From the NCBI GenBank assembly GCA_937944975.1, contig CALEBF010000014.1:1-64000 (forward strand): a stretch of DNA of 64,000 nucleotides, given 5' to 3'. Positions 33,869-43,176 of the stretch are shown in pieces. Under the pieces are notes generated by a model. The model was not told the DNA's origin, searched no databases, and saw nothing but the letters and a program-made list of their open reading frames with translations. A program made the position numbers and the translations under genes. This DNA comes from an uncultured Mycoplasmatota bacterium (GTDB lineage Bacteria; Bacillota_I; Bacilli_A; RF39; UBA660). Numbering within the stretch: the stretch's first letter is position 1; each line of letters begins with the position of its first letter.

Positions 33869-34411
33869 ATGAAGAGTATAGAAGATGTACAAGTAGCCAT
33901 GAATAAAAATGCTTATTTAACAGATGAGATCAAGGCAAACATCATGTCACTCGTAAGTATTTTTCATAATCGCTTTCCAAATGTGGATTTAGACAATTTA
34001 TGTAAAAATTTAACGACGTTAAAAATTGATAAAGCGACGAAGTTTATTACTTTAGAACCGATTTCATATAATGGAATGTTGAATGTTCTATCGATTAATA
34101 AGGGATCTTTAAAAGAAGTTCCAGATGCGAAAAATTTATTGATGAGTGCAATTATTTGTATGATTGCTACCAACCAGAGAGGAATTACAGGATTCTGTGA
34201 CAATCCAAAATTTGAAGCGTTGAATGCAGGATATGTCGCAGGAATGGCAAATATGTTAGTTGGAAATGATAGCGATGTCGATTATTACACTGATGAAATT
34301 ATCGCAACTAATTTATTTGGTCAAATTGTAGGACCAGATGTGTTAGCAAAAGCCTTTTTTGAAAATAATTCATCGATTATTGTAAATCAATTTATGAATG
34401 CGGGGGAATGA
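33869..34411 (+). CDS. Cytoplasmic protein of unknown function
   Basis: This 180-residue protein has no membrane segment. The centre (~85-145: AKNLLMSAIICMIATNQRGITGFCDNPKFEALNAGYVAGMANML) looks like a compact helical domain, with NAGYVAGMANMLVGNDSD reminiscent of small metallopeptidase-like or EcsC-like folds, though no HExxH is present. AGGTGATATT precedes the ATG. The next gene follows after 3 nt, so the two probably form an operon. Not recognised. Confidence 0.65.
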   Translation: MKSIEDVQVAMNKNAYLTDEIKANIMSLVSIFHNRFPNVDLDNLCKNLTTLKIDKATKFITLEPISYNGMLNVLSINKGSLKEVPDAKNLLMSAIICMIATNQRGITGFCDNPKFEALNAGYVAGMANMLVGNDSDVDYYTDEIIATNLFGQIVGPDVLAKAFFENNSSIIVNQFMNAGE

Positions 34412-34414
34412 AAA

Positions 34415-34747
34415 ATGGTGTTAGACGATAAGATGGAACAATTAGATGCGTTTTTGAATCAAACAGCATACGTATTAAATCGCAGAAAGAAAAGTCCAGA
34501 ATATCCAAGTAAGATTACTGAGAGTACGAAGAACTTGACAAATTTGCTTTTAATGACAAATCCAAGTCAAGAGAAAATCGATGCATTCTTGGCTTATGTT
34601 CCAGGAGAATGGATGTTGCAAGGAACAGTGGATGAAAGACATTTAAATGTAGGGATAGAGACACTTCCGGAAGAAGTAAACAAAATGATTGCTACATATC
34701 AAATGGGAGCAAAAACGGAAACAGGACCGAATTTACATTTATCGTAA
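34415..34747 (+). CDS. Small protein of unknown function
   Basis: This 110-residue soluble protein starts 3 nt after the previous gene, with GGGGGAATG upstream. It is helical at the N-terminus and Pro/Thr-containing at the end. No family is recognised; its coupling to the upstream gene suggests a shared role. Confidence 0.6.
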   Translation: MVLDDKMEQLDAFLNQTAYVLNRRKKSPEYPSKITESTKNLTNLLLMTNPSQEKIDAFLAYVPGEWMLQGTVDERHLNVGIETLPEEVNKMIATYQMGAKTETGPNLHLS

Positions 34748-34810
34748 ACCCGGTCTTTTTTTTAAAATGAATCATGTTATACTAAAAATAGAAAGTAGGG
34801 GGAAAAGAAA

Positions 34811-35545
34811 ATGGCGCAGAAAAGACAATCCAACAAGAAGGAGAAAGGTATGTTGAAGAAACGACCGAAATTAAAGGAAATCCCTCAACCAACTAAATTG
34901 CTATTAGGTATGGCTTTTGCAATTATCATGTTAAGTGGGTATCTTTTGATTTCCAACATTGTACATGCTTTTGCAGTCAGCGAAAAGGTAGTGATTGACT
35001 ATTCTAGCTATGAAATTGGTGTGTTAAAAACGACACTACACGGGATGAATGCAAATCTGGTACAATTGAATCAAGCGACATCTAGTAGTTTTTTGACAAG
35101 TACAGAATTAGAAGAGTTAAAAGAGGATTTTAACGAGAGTGTCGAAGCGATAAATCAATTATCATATTTGACGGAACGTGGAAAGAAAAAAGTAAGCCAA
35201 AAACAATTGTATGAAATTTATCAAGAAAATAAAAAGTTACAAATGATTCCTTTACTTCGAATTTATGCAAAGTTAGAAAAAATGGATCCTAGTTATCAAG
35301 TGACGAGAGATGCTTTTACGCGTAATGTTTTAAATTTAATGTTAGCAAGTGGTTCTATCTCTAGAGAACTTTACAATAACTTCCGTTATACTTCATTTGA
35401 TGATAGTGATATATTAGGAAGCATTAGCTTGGACCAAAGTGGACAGATTCCATCACAGACGATGCAACTAACGACAAATTATGTTCAATTGACAGATGCA
35501 CTATTAAAAATGGTATTAACGAAGGGAGGGCTGGTCTATGCATAA
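34811..35545 (+). CDS. Single-pass membrane protein, extracytoplasmic helical domain
   Basis: This 244-residue protein has a very basic N-terminus (Lys/Arg-rich, ~1-30), one membrane helix (~34-53, LLLGMAFAIIMLSGYLLISN) and a ~190-residue outside domain that is mostly helical, with Leu/Asn/Gln heptads. It overlaps the next membrane protein by 8 nt. The ATG follows GTAGGGGGAAAAG. No family is recognised. Confidence 0.65.
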   Translation: MAQKRQSNKKEKGMLKKRPKLKEIPQPTKLLLGMAFAIIMLSGYLLISNIVHAFAVSEKVVIDYSSYEIGVLKTTLHGMNANLVQLNQATSSSFLTSTELEELKEDFNESVEAINQLSYLTERGKKKVSQKQLYEIYQENKKLQMIPLLRIYAKLEKMDPSYQVTRDAFTRNVLNLMLASGSISRELYNNFRYTSFDDSDILGSISLDQSGQIPSQTMQLTTNYVQLTDALLKMVLTKGGLVYA

Positions 35546-35957
35546 GAAACTCTTTTATTTCAGAACGGCTTTTTTAGAGTTAAATACGATCCTTTTTGTA
35601 TATTGTCTTATCTGGGGTGGATATTATAATTTGATTTTAGCAGGATATTTCACATTGTTGATTATTTTGCTTCAAATTCTAACTTATTTAGAATGGAAAA
35701 GACAAAAAAAGGAACTGATGGAAGATATGCTATTCCATATATTATCTATTACTTGTCACGCTTCTTTGTTTGTCGTATTATTACGTACGTTATTTGATCA
35801 GAATATTTTATCTACTTATTTTTTAGAAGAACAGGGAGTCGTAACACATGGAATTAATATCATGTATTTAAATTCAAATTTTATTTACATTAGCATCCTA
35901 TTTATGTTATTAATATTATATGGGTGTATCAAAGGAAAAACAAAAAAGCGATCATAG
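35538..35957 (+). CDS. Four-helix membrane protein
   Basis: This 139-residue protein has four hydrophobic segments (~10-28, ~31-50, ~66-85, ~112-130) and little else. GGGAGGG precedes its ATG inside the upstream gene. The pair may form a small membrane complex. Not recognised. Confidence 0.62.
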   Translation: MHKKLFYFRTAFLELNTILFVYCLIWGGYYNLILAGYFTLLIILLQILTYLEWKRQKKELMEDMLFHILSITCHASLFVVLLRTLFDQNILSTYFLEEQGVVTHGINIMYLNSNFIYISILFMLLILYGCIKGKTKKRS

Positions 35958-35970
35958 TGGTTGCTTTTTT
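35942..35970 (+). terminator. Rho-independent terminator
   Basis: AAGCGATC / GGTTGCTT with 5-nt loop between A and T runs. Confidence 0.7.
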
Positions 35971-36115
35971 CTATTTTGTTAGCACAATGATAATATTTTT
36001 AGAGATGTTATTGATGCATTTAAAAAAAATGATACGATCGAAGATGAGTGTTTGAAAATTTGCGTTTTGACATGAGTCGATATATATGAGAAGATGAGAT
36101 AGAGGAGGAATGAAA

Positions 36116-36616
36116 ATGCATACATTACGCAGACATGAGTTGATGCGATACTTAGATATGGACGAGAATCATCAATGGAAGGAATGTTTGATTTGCAGTT
36201 TTATTCCAGCATTCTATCATAAGAAAGTAAAAGTTATAGAAGCTCATTGGGAGAGAAAATATTGTTTGGTATGCCGTATGATTTGTGAGTATAAACACTA
36301 TACGGTTGAAATTATATTGGAGAAAACGAATCGAAAACATGAAGCACTGCCACATTTATATCATAGAAGGATTATGCTATCCTGTGTAGATTTAGTTGCG
36401 TCTCATCCTCCTGTAGAACAATCTGATATGGGAATTCGATATCATGTAAATCAAATTGGAATGATTTGCGACGGCAAATGTATGGAAGAATTAAATGCTC
36501 CAGAGAGGTTTATCCAGATGCTTCGTTCGGAGGATTGGTATCAAGCAAGTTATTACATGTATGATCAAACATGGTTAAGTCCTTTAGTAGATGCTATGAA
36601 ACAGGAGAAGAAATAG
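36116..36616 (+). CDS. Cys/His-rich protein of unknown function
   Basis: This 166-residue protein has no signal or membrane segment but several Cys (ECLICS, CLVCRMICEY, CVDL, ICDGKC) and His, so a metal site is possible. The second ATG has the better-spaced binding site (GAGGAGG, 6 nt). It lies five bases before the ASCH gene, so co-transcription is likely. Unrecognised. Confidence 0.6.
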   Translation: MHTLRRHELMRYLDMDENHQWKECLICSFIPAFYHKKVKVIEAHWERKYCLVCRMICEYKHYTVEIILEKTNRKHEALPHLYHRRIMLSCVDLVASHPPVEQSDMGIRYHVNQIGMICDGKCMEELNAPERFIQMLRSEDWYQASYYMYDQTWLSPLVDAMKQEKK

Positions 36617-36621
36617 AACAT

Positions 36622-37032
36622 ATGAAAGTATTAAGTATACAAGAGCCTTATGCGACATTGATTATGGAGCAAAAGAAAAAAGTGGAAACACGTAGTTGGA
36701 AGACGAAGTATCGAGGAGAAATATATATTCATGCGAGTATATCGAAAGCCCATATCAAACGAATTACGAATCCTAAAATTTTAGATTGGATGAAGGATGC
36801 ACAGTTACACTTTGGATATATTATTTGTAAGGCACAGTTGGTAGATTGTATCGAAATGACGGAAGAATATATTGAAAAAGTGAAAAGTAAAGAACATTTA
36901 GAATATATTTTAGGGGAATATAAAGTTGGAAGATATGCTTGGGTGTTAGAAAATGTGGAAGTGTTAGAACAACCGATTCCGGCAAAGGGAAAATTAGGAA
37001 TATGGACATACGAAAAAGTACTTGAACGATAG
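36622..37032 (+). CDS. ASCH-domain protein
   Basis: This 136-residue protein has the ASCH fold signature near the start: LSIQEPYATLIMEQKKKVETRSW and YRGEIYIHAS (positions ~4-45). ASCH domains bind RNA or modified nucleosides; bacterial relatives such as YqfB hydrolyse N4-acetylcytidine. The function here is not settled by context. The ATG at 36622 matches the start of the conserved domain; the frame is open earlier, inside the preceding gene. Confidence 0.82.
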   Translation: MKVLSIQEPYATLIMEQKKKVETRSWKTKYRGEIYIHASISKAHIKRITNPKILDWMKDAQLHFGYIICKAQLVDCIEMTEEYIEKVKSKEHLEYILGEYKVGRYAWVLENVEVLEQPIPAKGKLGIWTYEKVLER

Positions 37033-37049
37033 TGTTTCAAGTACTTTTT
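37013..37049. terminator. Bidirectional terminator
   Basis: AAAAGTACTTGAA / TTCAAGTACTTTT with 9-nt loop, shared by the convergent ASCH and penicillin-binding protein genes. Confidence 0.88.
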
Positions 37050-39009
37050 ATTGTGTTTTCACTGTAGGAACGAGTGCATCTAAATCAGGTGATTCATCAT
37101 ATGGTTCTGTTCCTTTGATATAATAGAGCATTTTTTTCTTCTTGCTTTCTGCAGTAGCTACTTTTCCTGTGACAGGTTCTACCATGACGCCGACGACATT
37201 TTGTGGAATTTCATACCATCCATTTCCTTCTACGTTTTTTTCTGCACTTTCCATCACTTCTGCCCAAATGTTTTTAATTGCATTACCATCTTTAACATCG
37301 GAAATGCGATTGTCATCATATCCTGTCCACATTCCCATGATAAGTTCTTTATTATAACCAAAGATAAGATGGTCTGTTTCTGTCGTTCCTGTTTTAATCG
37401 CATATTTTTTAGTTAATTTGGGGGCTAGGTTAATGCAAGTGGGATAATTGTAATCTACGAACTCGCTCGCATAGGAATTACTTAACATTTCATTTAAGAC
37501 AAATACTAGACTACGATTTAATATATTTTCTTTCTTCTCTTTATGTTCGTATAATACATTTCCATCGATATCTTCTACTCTTTCGATAAAGTAGGGCTCG
37601 ATCGAATACCCTTCGTTTGCGAATGTCGCATAAGCTTTCATCATCTCTAAAATGTTAATGCTTTCTGTTCCGAGTGCAAGAGAAGGAATTGGAGTTAATT
37701 TAGATTTGATTCCAAGCCTTTTTGCAATATCGATCAGTGTTTGTTCTCCTAGAAATAAATGGGTTTTGACGGCGTATATATTATCTGAATATGCTAAAGC
37801 AGTAGCCATAGAAATGGGCTTATTCGGATAAGTATTTCCATAATTGTTAGGACTATATGTTTTATCCTCGGAGAACGTGAAAGTTGTTTTTTCGCTTTTA
37901 AAAGTAGTAGATGGTGTAAATCCGTTTTCTAAAGCTGCGTAATATAGAAATGGTTTCATCGTAGAACCAACTTGTCGCTTCATACTCGTGACACGATTAT
38001 ACTGACTTTTCGAGTAATCTCGCCCTCCTGCGATTGCGAGAATCTTTCCATTGCTGGGATTCATGACGACGCTGGCAACTTCCAAATCTTGGTTGTAATC
38101 TAGATTTTTTTTGATGCTTTCTTCCATCGATGTTTGAATATCTAAGTCGAGATTCGTGTGTATTTTGAGTCCACCTGTTTTTAAAAATGAGGTGGGGATT
38201 GTTTTAATATTTTGTAATTCTTGGATGACTGCATCTTGATAATACATGAGTGTTGTTAGGTTTTCTTTGTTTTGGTCTACTTGATAAGTGAGTTCTTTTT
38301 GCAGTGCTTTTTCTGCTTGTGTTTGTGTAATATACTTATTTTTCACCATTGCATTTAAAATGAGTTTTTGTCTTTTTTTAGAATTGTTTTCATTTTGAAT
38401 GGGAGAATAATAAGTAGGATCTTTTGGAATTCCAGCTAATATAGTTGCTTCTGCCAAGGTTAAATCTTTTGCGTTTTTTCCGAAATAATATAACGATGCA
38501 TTTTCTATTCCAAAAATACCGCCATAGTTGATCGTATTCAAATATCCTTCCAAAATTTTATCTTTGCTATAATGAGCTTCTAAACGAATAGTAAGCCATG
38601 CTTCGTTAATTTTTCGCTTCCATGTCTTATCAAAATCTAAGAATAAGTTTTTAGCGTATTGTTGGGAAATCGTGGAGGCACCTTGTAATGTTTTGCCATT
38701 TGTGATATTGATATAGAGTGATTTTAAAATACGTAAAAAATCAAATCCTTTATGATTGTAAAAAGACTTGTCTTCAATTGCGATTGTCGCATTGATAAGG
38801 TGTGGAGAGATATCATCTAAGGAAACCCATTTTTTACTGTTTTTCCCTTGGAATAATTCATTTTGATTATCGTAGAGATAATAGCTGTTTGCCTTGTCGA
38901 TTGGAAGCTTTGGAAGCATTTTTGCATATGCGTATAATCCAATGTAACAGATGAGAAAAAAAGCGGTAAGAACGAGTCCAACTTTTACGATTTTTTTCAA
39001 TATTTTCAT
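37048..39009 (-). CDS. Class A penicillin-binding protein (bifunctional)
   Basis: This 653-residue peptidoglycan synthase has an N-terminal membrane anchor (~5-27), a GT51 glycosyltransferase domain with IAIEDKSFYNHKGFD and GASTISQQYAKNLF (~75-115), and a transpeptidase domain with SxxK in QVGSTMKPFLYYAAL, SxN in AYSDNIYAVK and KTG in YAIKTGTTETD. This layout is that of PBP1/PbpF-type enzymes. Translation probably starts at 39009, where GGAGGG is 5-6 nt upstream, rather than at 39021. It stands alone on the minus strand. Confidence 0.93.
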   Translation of the reverse strand: MKILKKIVKVGLVLTAFFLICYIGLYAYAKMLPKLPIDKANSYYLYDNQNELFQGKNSKKWVSLDDISPHLINATIAIEDKSFYNHKGFDFLRILKSLYINITNGKTLQGASTISQQYAKNLFLDFDKTWKRKINEAWLTIRLEAHYSKDKILEGYLNTINYGGIFGIENASLYYFGKNAKDLTLAEATILAGIPKDPTYYSPIQNENNSKKRQKLILNAMVKNKYITQTQAEKALQKELTYQVDQNKENLTTLMYYQDAVIQELQNIKTIPTSFLKTGGLKIHTNLDLDIQTSMEESIKKNLDYNQDLEVASVVMNPSNGKILAIAGGRDYSKSQYNRVTSMKRQVGSTMKPFLYYAALENGFTPSTTFKSEKTTFTFSEDKTYSPNNYGNTYPNKPISMATALAYSDNIYAVKTHLFLGEQTLIDIAKRLGIKSKLTPIPSLALGTESINILEMMKAYATFANEGYSIEPYFIERVEDIDGNVLYEHKEKKENILNRSLVFVLNEMLSNSYASEFVDYNYPTCINLAPKLTKKYAIKTGTTETDHLIFGYNKELIMGMWTGYDDNRISDVKDGNAIKNIWAEVMESAEKNVEGNGWYEIPQNVVGVMVEPVTGKVATAESKKKKMLYYIKGTEPYDESPDLDALVPTVKTQ

Positions 39010-39117
39010 ATGTCCCTCCAATCTATTTTTAGTATTACAAAAAAAAATAAAAATATGAGTGCATTTTTAATAAAGTTATGCTATAATTACATTCAGTAAA
39101 AAAGAAAGAGGCAAGGA

Positions 39118-39492
39118 ATGGCAAAAATAGAAGTTCGTTCAAGACTTGTTGGAGATGAAACAGATCATCAAATGACGACAAGTGGAATTTTAACAACGGG
39201 AAAAATTGTTTATAGAGAACCTGATATTCGTATGGTACTGAAATTTGCAAATAACCATATAGAATTAGAGAGAAGCCATTCGGATTATACATTAAAACTT
39301 TCTTTTGAAAATCAACATACATGTAGTGGCTCTTATCAGATAAAAGAACCAATGCTATCGATGGAAGCTAAGACGAAAACCAAAGCACTACAGGTAGAAG
39401 ATGGTATGATTGATATCATATATGAATTGATCCTAGGAGGACAATCTTTAGGAGATTATCATTACCACTTGGATTACGAGGTGAAAGAATGA
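39118..39492 (+). CDS. YwiB family protein (DUF1934)
   Basis: This 124-residue, beta-rich lipocalin-like protein fits the DUF1934 family (MAKIEVRSRLVGDE..., IDIIYELILGGQSLGDYHYHLDYEV). It overlaps argS by 4 nt. The order ywiB-argS-rpoE matches Bacillus. The molecular role is unknown. Confidence 0.85.
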   Translation: MAKIEVRSRLVGDETDHQMTTSGILTTGKIVYREPDIRMVLKFANNHIELERSHSDYTLKLSFENQHTCSGSYQIKEPMLSMEAKTKTKALQVEDGMIDIIYELILGGQSLGDYHYHLDYEVKE

Positions 39493-41099
39493 AAGAAAAA
39501 TTAAAAGAATTAATTGGAACCGTATTAGAAAAAAATCAAATCGACTTTGATTTGAATGAGATCGTTGTAGAAGTTCCAAAGGACAATAGCCATGGAGATT
39601 ATGCAACGAACGTAGCAATGCAATTAGCGCGAACTTTAAAGAAGAATCCACGTGAGATTGCGAATTTATTAATAACAGATTTACATAACGAAGATATAGA
39701 AAAAGTTGAGATTGCAGGACCTGGTTTTATCAATTTCTATATCAAAAATGACTATCTATATGAAAATATCAATACGGTGTTAGAAAAAAAAGAGAAGTAT
39801 GGTAGTTCCAATGTTGGGAATAGAAAGAAAGTAAACATCGAATACGTAAGTGCGAATCCAACCGGAATTTTACATTTAGGTCATGCACGTGGAGCAAGCT
39901 ATGGAGATTCTCTTAGTAGAATTATGTCGTTTGCAAATTATGATGTGACGAGAGAATACTATATCAACGACGCAGGAAACCAGATCGTCAATTTACAAAA
40001 TTCGATTCAAGCTCGTTATGAAGGACTTTGCGGTCGTGAAGAAAAGATGCCGGAAGATGGATATTACGGAGAAGAGATTATCGATATCGCTCGTGAGATG
40101 AAAGAAGAACTTGGGGAACATATAACAGATATCAACGTTTTTCGTAAAAAAGGACTTGATTACCTTTTAGGTAAGATTAAAGAACATTTGAAAAACTTTC
40201 GGGTAGAATTTGATGTTTGGACGAGTGAACAATCTATATATGATAGTGGAGAATTAGAGGAAACATATCATAAATTAGTGGATGCTGGGTATACTTACGA
40301 AAAAGATGGAGCAGTCTTTTTAAAGACGACACTATATGGAGACGAAAAAGATAGAGTGTTGATTAAGAAAGATAAAACCAATACATATTTACTCCCTGAT
40401 ATCGCATATCATAAGAATAAATACGATAGAGGATTCGATGAACTTATCAATGTGTTTGGAGCAGATCATCATGGATATGTACCGAGATTAAAAGCATCGA
40501 TTGCTATGCTTGGAAATGATCCAGATAAATTAGATGTCGAGATTCTACAAATGGTTCGTCTCGTACGAGGAAAAGAAGAGATTAAAATGAGCAAGAGAAC
40601 TGGAAATGCAGTGACGATTGCAGATCTTGTAGAGGAAGTTGGGTTGGATGCAACCAGATACTTCTTCTCTTCTAGAAGTTTGGATACACAATTAGACTTT
40701 GATATGGAACTGGCAACAAAACAATCAAACGAAAATCCAGTTTATTATATCGAATATGCTTATGCGCGAATTAGTTCAATCTTAAAGGAATATCCACATG
40801 CAGTAGAACCGCTCGATCGTTATGAAACTTTGACAAGTGAATATGTTAAAAATTTACTTGCTAAAATATACGAGTTTACCGATACGGTAAAATTAAGTGC
40901 AGAGAAGAGAAGCCCACATATTATCGCAAATTATGCATATGATTTAGCAGGTTTATTCCATACGTTCTATGCACATGAAAAAGTTTTAACAAACGATGAA
41001 ACGAGTACGAAAGAACGTATCAATCTAATCGCTGCGACAGCGATCACGATTCAAAACGCATTGCGACTCATTGGTGTTGCAACGAGAGAAAAAATGTAG
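39489..41099 (+). CDS. argS: Arginyl-tRNA synthetase
   Basis: This 536-residue class I synthetase has an N-terminal Add-1 domain (~1-95) and the HIGH-like motif SANPTGILHLGHARG. KMSKRTGNAVT is the KMSKS-like loop, and an anticodon-binding domain follows at the C-terminus. It is coupled to the ywiB gene upstream and is followed closely by rpoE, as in other Bacilli. It charges the tRNA-Arg family, including the Arg(ACG) gene in this window. Confidence 0.96.
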   Translation: MKEKLKELIGTVLEKNQIDFDLNEIVVEVPKDNSHGDYATNVAMQLARTLKKNPREIANLLITDLHNEDIEKVEIAGPGFINFYIKNDYLYENINTVLEKKEKYGSSNVGNRKKVNIEYVSANPTGILHLGHARGASYGDSLSRIMSFANYDVTREYYINDAGNQIVNLQNSIQARYEGLCGREEKMPEDGYYGEEIIDIAREMKEELGEHITDINVFRKKGLDYLLGKIKEHLKNFRVEFDVWTSEQSIYDSGELEETYHKLVDAGYTYEKDGAVFLKTTLYGDEKDRVLIKKDKTNTYLLPDIAYHKNKYDRGFDELINVFGADHHGYVPRLKASIAMLGNDPDKLDVEILQMVRLVRGKEEIKMSKRTGNAVTIADLVEEVGLDATRYFFSSRSLDTQLDFDMELATKQSNENPVYYIEYAYARISSILKEYPHAVEPLDRYETLTSEYVKNLLAKIYEFTDTVKLSAEKRSPHIIANYAYDLAGLFHTFYAHEKVLTNDETSTKERINLIAATAITIQNALRLIGVATREKM

Positions 41100-41109
41100 G
41101 AGGATGAAT

Positions 41110-41547
41110 ATGAAGTTAAAACAAATGTCAAAAGAAGAGTTAGAATTACTTTCTTACACAGATTTAACCTATATGATTTTAAAAGAAAATAAAAAATCTA
41201 TGAATACCCCAACCATTTTTAAGAAAATTTGCGATCTTCTTGGATATAGTGATGAAGAATATAGTGCAAAAATAGGAGATTATTATACATCTCTTACGAT
41301 CGACAAACGATTTGTACTTTTAGATAATGCAGAGTGGGATTTGAGAGATCACCATTCTATCGAAATTGTGATCGATGACGAAGAAGATGATGAGAGTGAC
41401 ATGGTAGAAGAAGAGGACGACATCGAAGCAGAACCAGAAGAGATCGACGAGGATGATATCGATGACATCGACGAAGAAGATCCGGAGGATACTTCTGACA
41501 TCGAAGAATTATCTATCATTGCCGACGAAGAAATCGAAGAAGAATAA
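41110..41547 (+). CDS. rpoE: RNA polymerase delta subunit
   Basis: This 145-residue protein has the HARE-HTH N-terminal domain (~1-85, ELLSYTDLTYMILKENKKSMNTP...) and a very acidic disordered tail (Asp/Glu runs, ~90-145), the two-part build of delta. It increases polymerase recycling and transcriptional specificity in Firmicutes of class Bacilli, which makes it a useful taxonomic marker here. The ATG at 41110 has AGGAGG six bases upstream; another ATG at 41104 overlaps less well. Confidence 0.93.
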   Translation: MKLKQMSKEELELLSYTDLTYMILKENKKSMNTPTIFKKICDLLGYSDEEYSAKIGDYYTSLTIDKRFVLLDNAEWDLRDHHSIEIVIDDEEDDESDMVEEEDDIEAEPEEIDEDDIDDIDEEDPEDTSDIEELSIIADEEIEEE

Positions 41548-41577
41548 GAGGCAGAATGTTCTGTCTCTTTCTTTTTT
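41546..41577 (+). terminator. rpoE terminator
   Basis: AAGAGGCAGAA / TTCTGTCTCTT with one wobble and T run. Confidence 0.85.
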
Positions 41578-41710
41578 GCGAAGCGAAAACTTGATTGAAA
41601 AACAAGGAAAAAACGAAGAAAAATAAGAAAAAACATTGCTTTTATGTATAAAAAATGGTATTCTTAAAATGTAAGCAAGATAGCTTAACAAAATAGGGAG
41701 GTAAATGCAG

Positions 41711-41983
41711 ATGACAAAAACATTATTAGTAGACTATATTGCAGAAGAAACAGGATTAACAAAAGCTGATTCAGCACGTGCTTTAGAAGCAATGATGAAT
41801 GGAATTGTAAAAGGATTAAAAGAAGACGGAAAAGTTACTTTAACTGGTTTCTGTACATTTACTGCAGTAAAAAAAGCTGCTAAAACAGGACGTAACCCAA
41901 GAACTGGGGAAGCTGTTCAAATTCCTGCAAGAGTTGCTGCTACAATCAAAGCTGGTTCTAAGTTAAAAGAAGCTTTAAACTAA
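41711..41983 (+). CDS. hup: DNA-binding protein HU
   Basis: This 90-residue histone-like nucleoid protein has the dimerising helices, FCTFTAVKKAAKTGRNPRTGE (the beta-arm start, normally GFGxF...R), and IPARVAATIKAGSKLKEAL at the C-terminus. The DNA-binding arm motif GRNPRTGE is intact. The ATG at 41711 lies 9 nt after GGGAGG; an ATG at 41705 is too close. HU bends and compacts DNA. Single-gene unit with its own terminator. Confidence 0.95.
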   Translation: MTKTLLVDYIAEETGLTKADSARALEAMMNGIVKGLKEDGKVTLTGFCTFTAVKKAAKTGRNPRTGEAVQIPARVAATIKAGSKLKEALN

Positions 41984-41989
41984 AAAAGT

Positions 41990-42015
41990 AAAGAAGACAC
42001 ATTGTGTCTTTTTTT
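41990..42015 (+). terminator. hup terminator
   Basis: AAGACAC / GTGTCTT with 3-nt loop and T run. Confidence 0.8.
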
Positions 42016-42056
42016 CATAGAACAATTGTGATATGCTTACATTGAGAGGTGATAGG

Positions 42057-43142
42057 ATGCCAGCAGAAGTAAGACGAATCTTAGAGGTACTTCACGATGC
42101 TTCTTATGAAGCATACCTTGTAGGTGGATATCCGAGAGATCGTTATATGGGACTTGTATCTGACGACTATGATATCTGTACGAATGCAACACCGGAAGCG
42201 TTAAAGAAGTTATTTCCACATTTGGAGGAGATACGATTTGGATCGTGTCGATTAAAAGAAGGTAAGATCGAAGTGGAAATCACGACGTATCGAGAAGAAT
42301 ATGAATATCAGGATCATCGTTTCATAAAGAACTATCGTTATGTAGATACATTAGAACAAGATGTAAAACGTCGAGATTTTGTAATGAATACGTTATGTAT
42401 GGATGTAGATGGAAATTATATCGATCTTTTAGACGCTAGAGAAGATATCGACAAAAGAATGATACGTACAGTGGGTGATCCGTTTCAACGATTGGAAGAG
42501 GATGCGCTAAGAATATTAAGAGCTGTTCGTTTTGCTACTACATTACATTTTAATATTGATCCTTCCTTGCAAGAAGCAATAATAGAAAAAAGAGATCTTT
42601 TAAAAGAACTATCAAAAGATCGTATAAAAATGGAACTTGAACGAATTTTAAAAGATCCAAGTGGATTAGATTGGATTTGTAAATTGAAATTAGAAGAGGT
42701 ATTGGAATTAAGTGATCTTTCCAATGTGACATGGGTAGATGATGTTGAATTTTGCTGGGCACAATTGAATTGGACACACTACCCGATGAGTCGTAAAAAG
42801 ATAAGAAAAATACGTGTGATTCAAAAATTATTACAACAGGACTTATACGATCCTATCATTTTATATCAAACGGAAGATGAGAGGATTAGAAAATTAGCTG
42901 CGATTAAGAATATACCTTACGAAAATATAAAACAAAAAAAGGAATTGTTGCCAATTCATAAAACGGAAGAAATCGTGTTATCGATCGATGATTTGAAACG
43001 CGTGTATGCGTCTTATTCTGATAAGTTTATTTATCAGTGTTGGAAAGATTTGGAACTTCAAATTGTTCTTGGAAAAGTAGAAAATAATGAAGATTCTATT
43101 CGCAGGTTTATAGATCAAAAAACTTCTATACATCAGAAATAA
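42057..43142 (+). CDS. cca: CCA tRNA nucleotidyltransferase
   Basis: This 361-residue class II nucleotidyltransferase carries the head-domain motifs YLVGGYPRDRYMG and DDYDICTNATPE with the catalytic carboxylates, and RRDFVMNTLCMD and EEDALRILRAVRFAT in the neck. All ten tRNAs in this window encode CCA, so this enzyme would mainly repair tRNA ends. The ATG at 42057 follows GAGAGGTGATA; the ORF is open 8 codons further but lacks a binding site. Poly(A) polymerase is the alternative for the family. Confidence 0.88.
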   Translation: MPAEVRRILEVLHDASYEAYLVGGYPRDRYMGLVSDDYDICTNATPEALKKLFPHLEEIRFGSCRLKEGKIEVEITTYREEYEYQDHRFIKNYRYVDTLEQDVKRRDFVMNTLCMDVDGNYIDLLDAREDIDKRMIRTVGDPFQRLEEDALRILRAVRFATTLHFNIDPSLQEAIIEKRDLLKELSKDRIKMELERILKDPSGLDWICKLKLEEVLELSDLSNVTWVDDVEFCWAQLNWTHYPMSRKKIRKIRVIQKLLQQDLYDPIILYQTEDERIRKLAAIKNIPYENIKQKKELLPIHKTEEIVLSIDDLKRVYASYSDKFIYQCWKDLELQIVLGKVENNEDSIRRFIDQKTSIHQK

Positions 43143-43176
43143 AATAGAGTATAATAGTGAGACAAGGTGGTGAAAT

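Noticed and set aside
41349..41636. Ser-rich minus-strand frame opposite rpoE
   Set aside because: It is the reverse complement of the Asp/Glu-rich codons (GAT/GAA) of the delta subunit tail. Low complexity and no start site.
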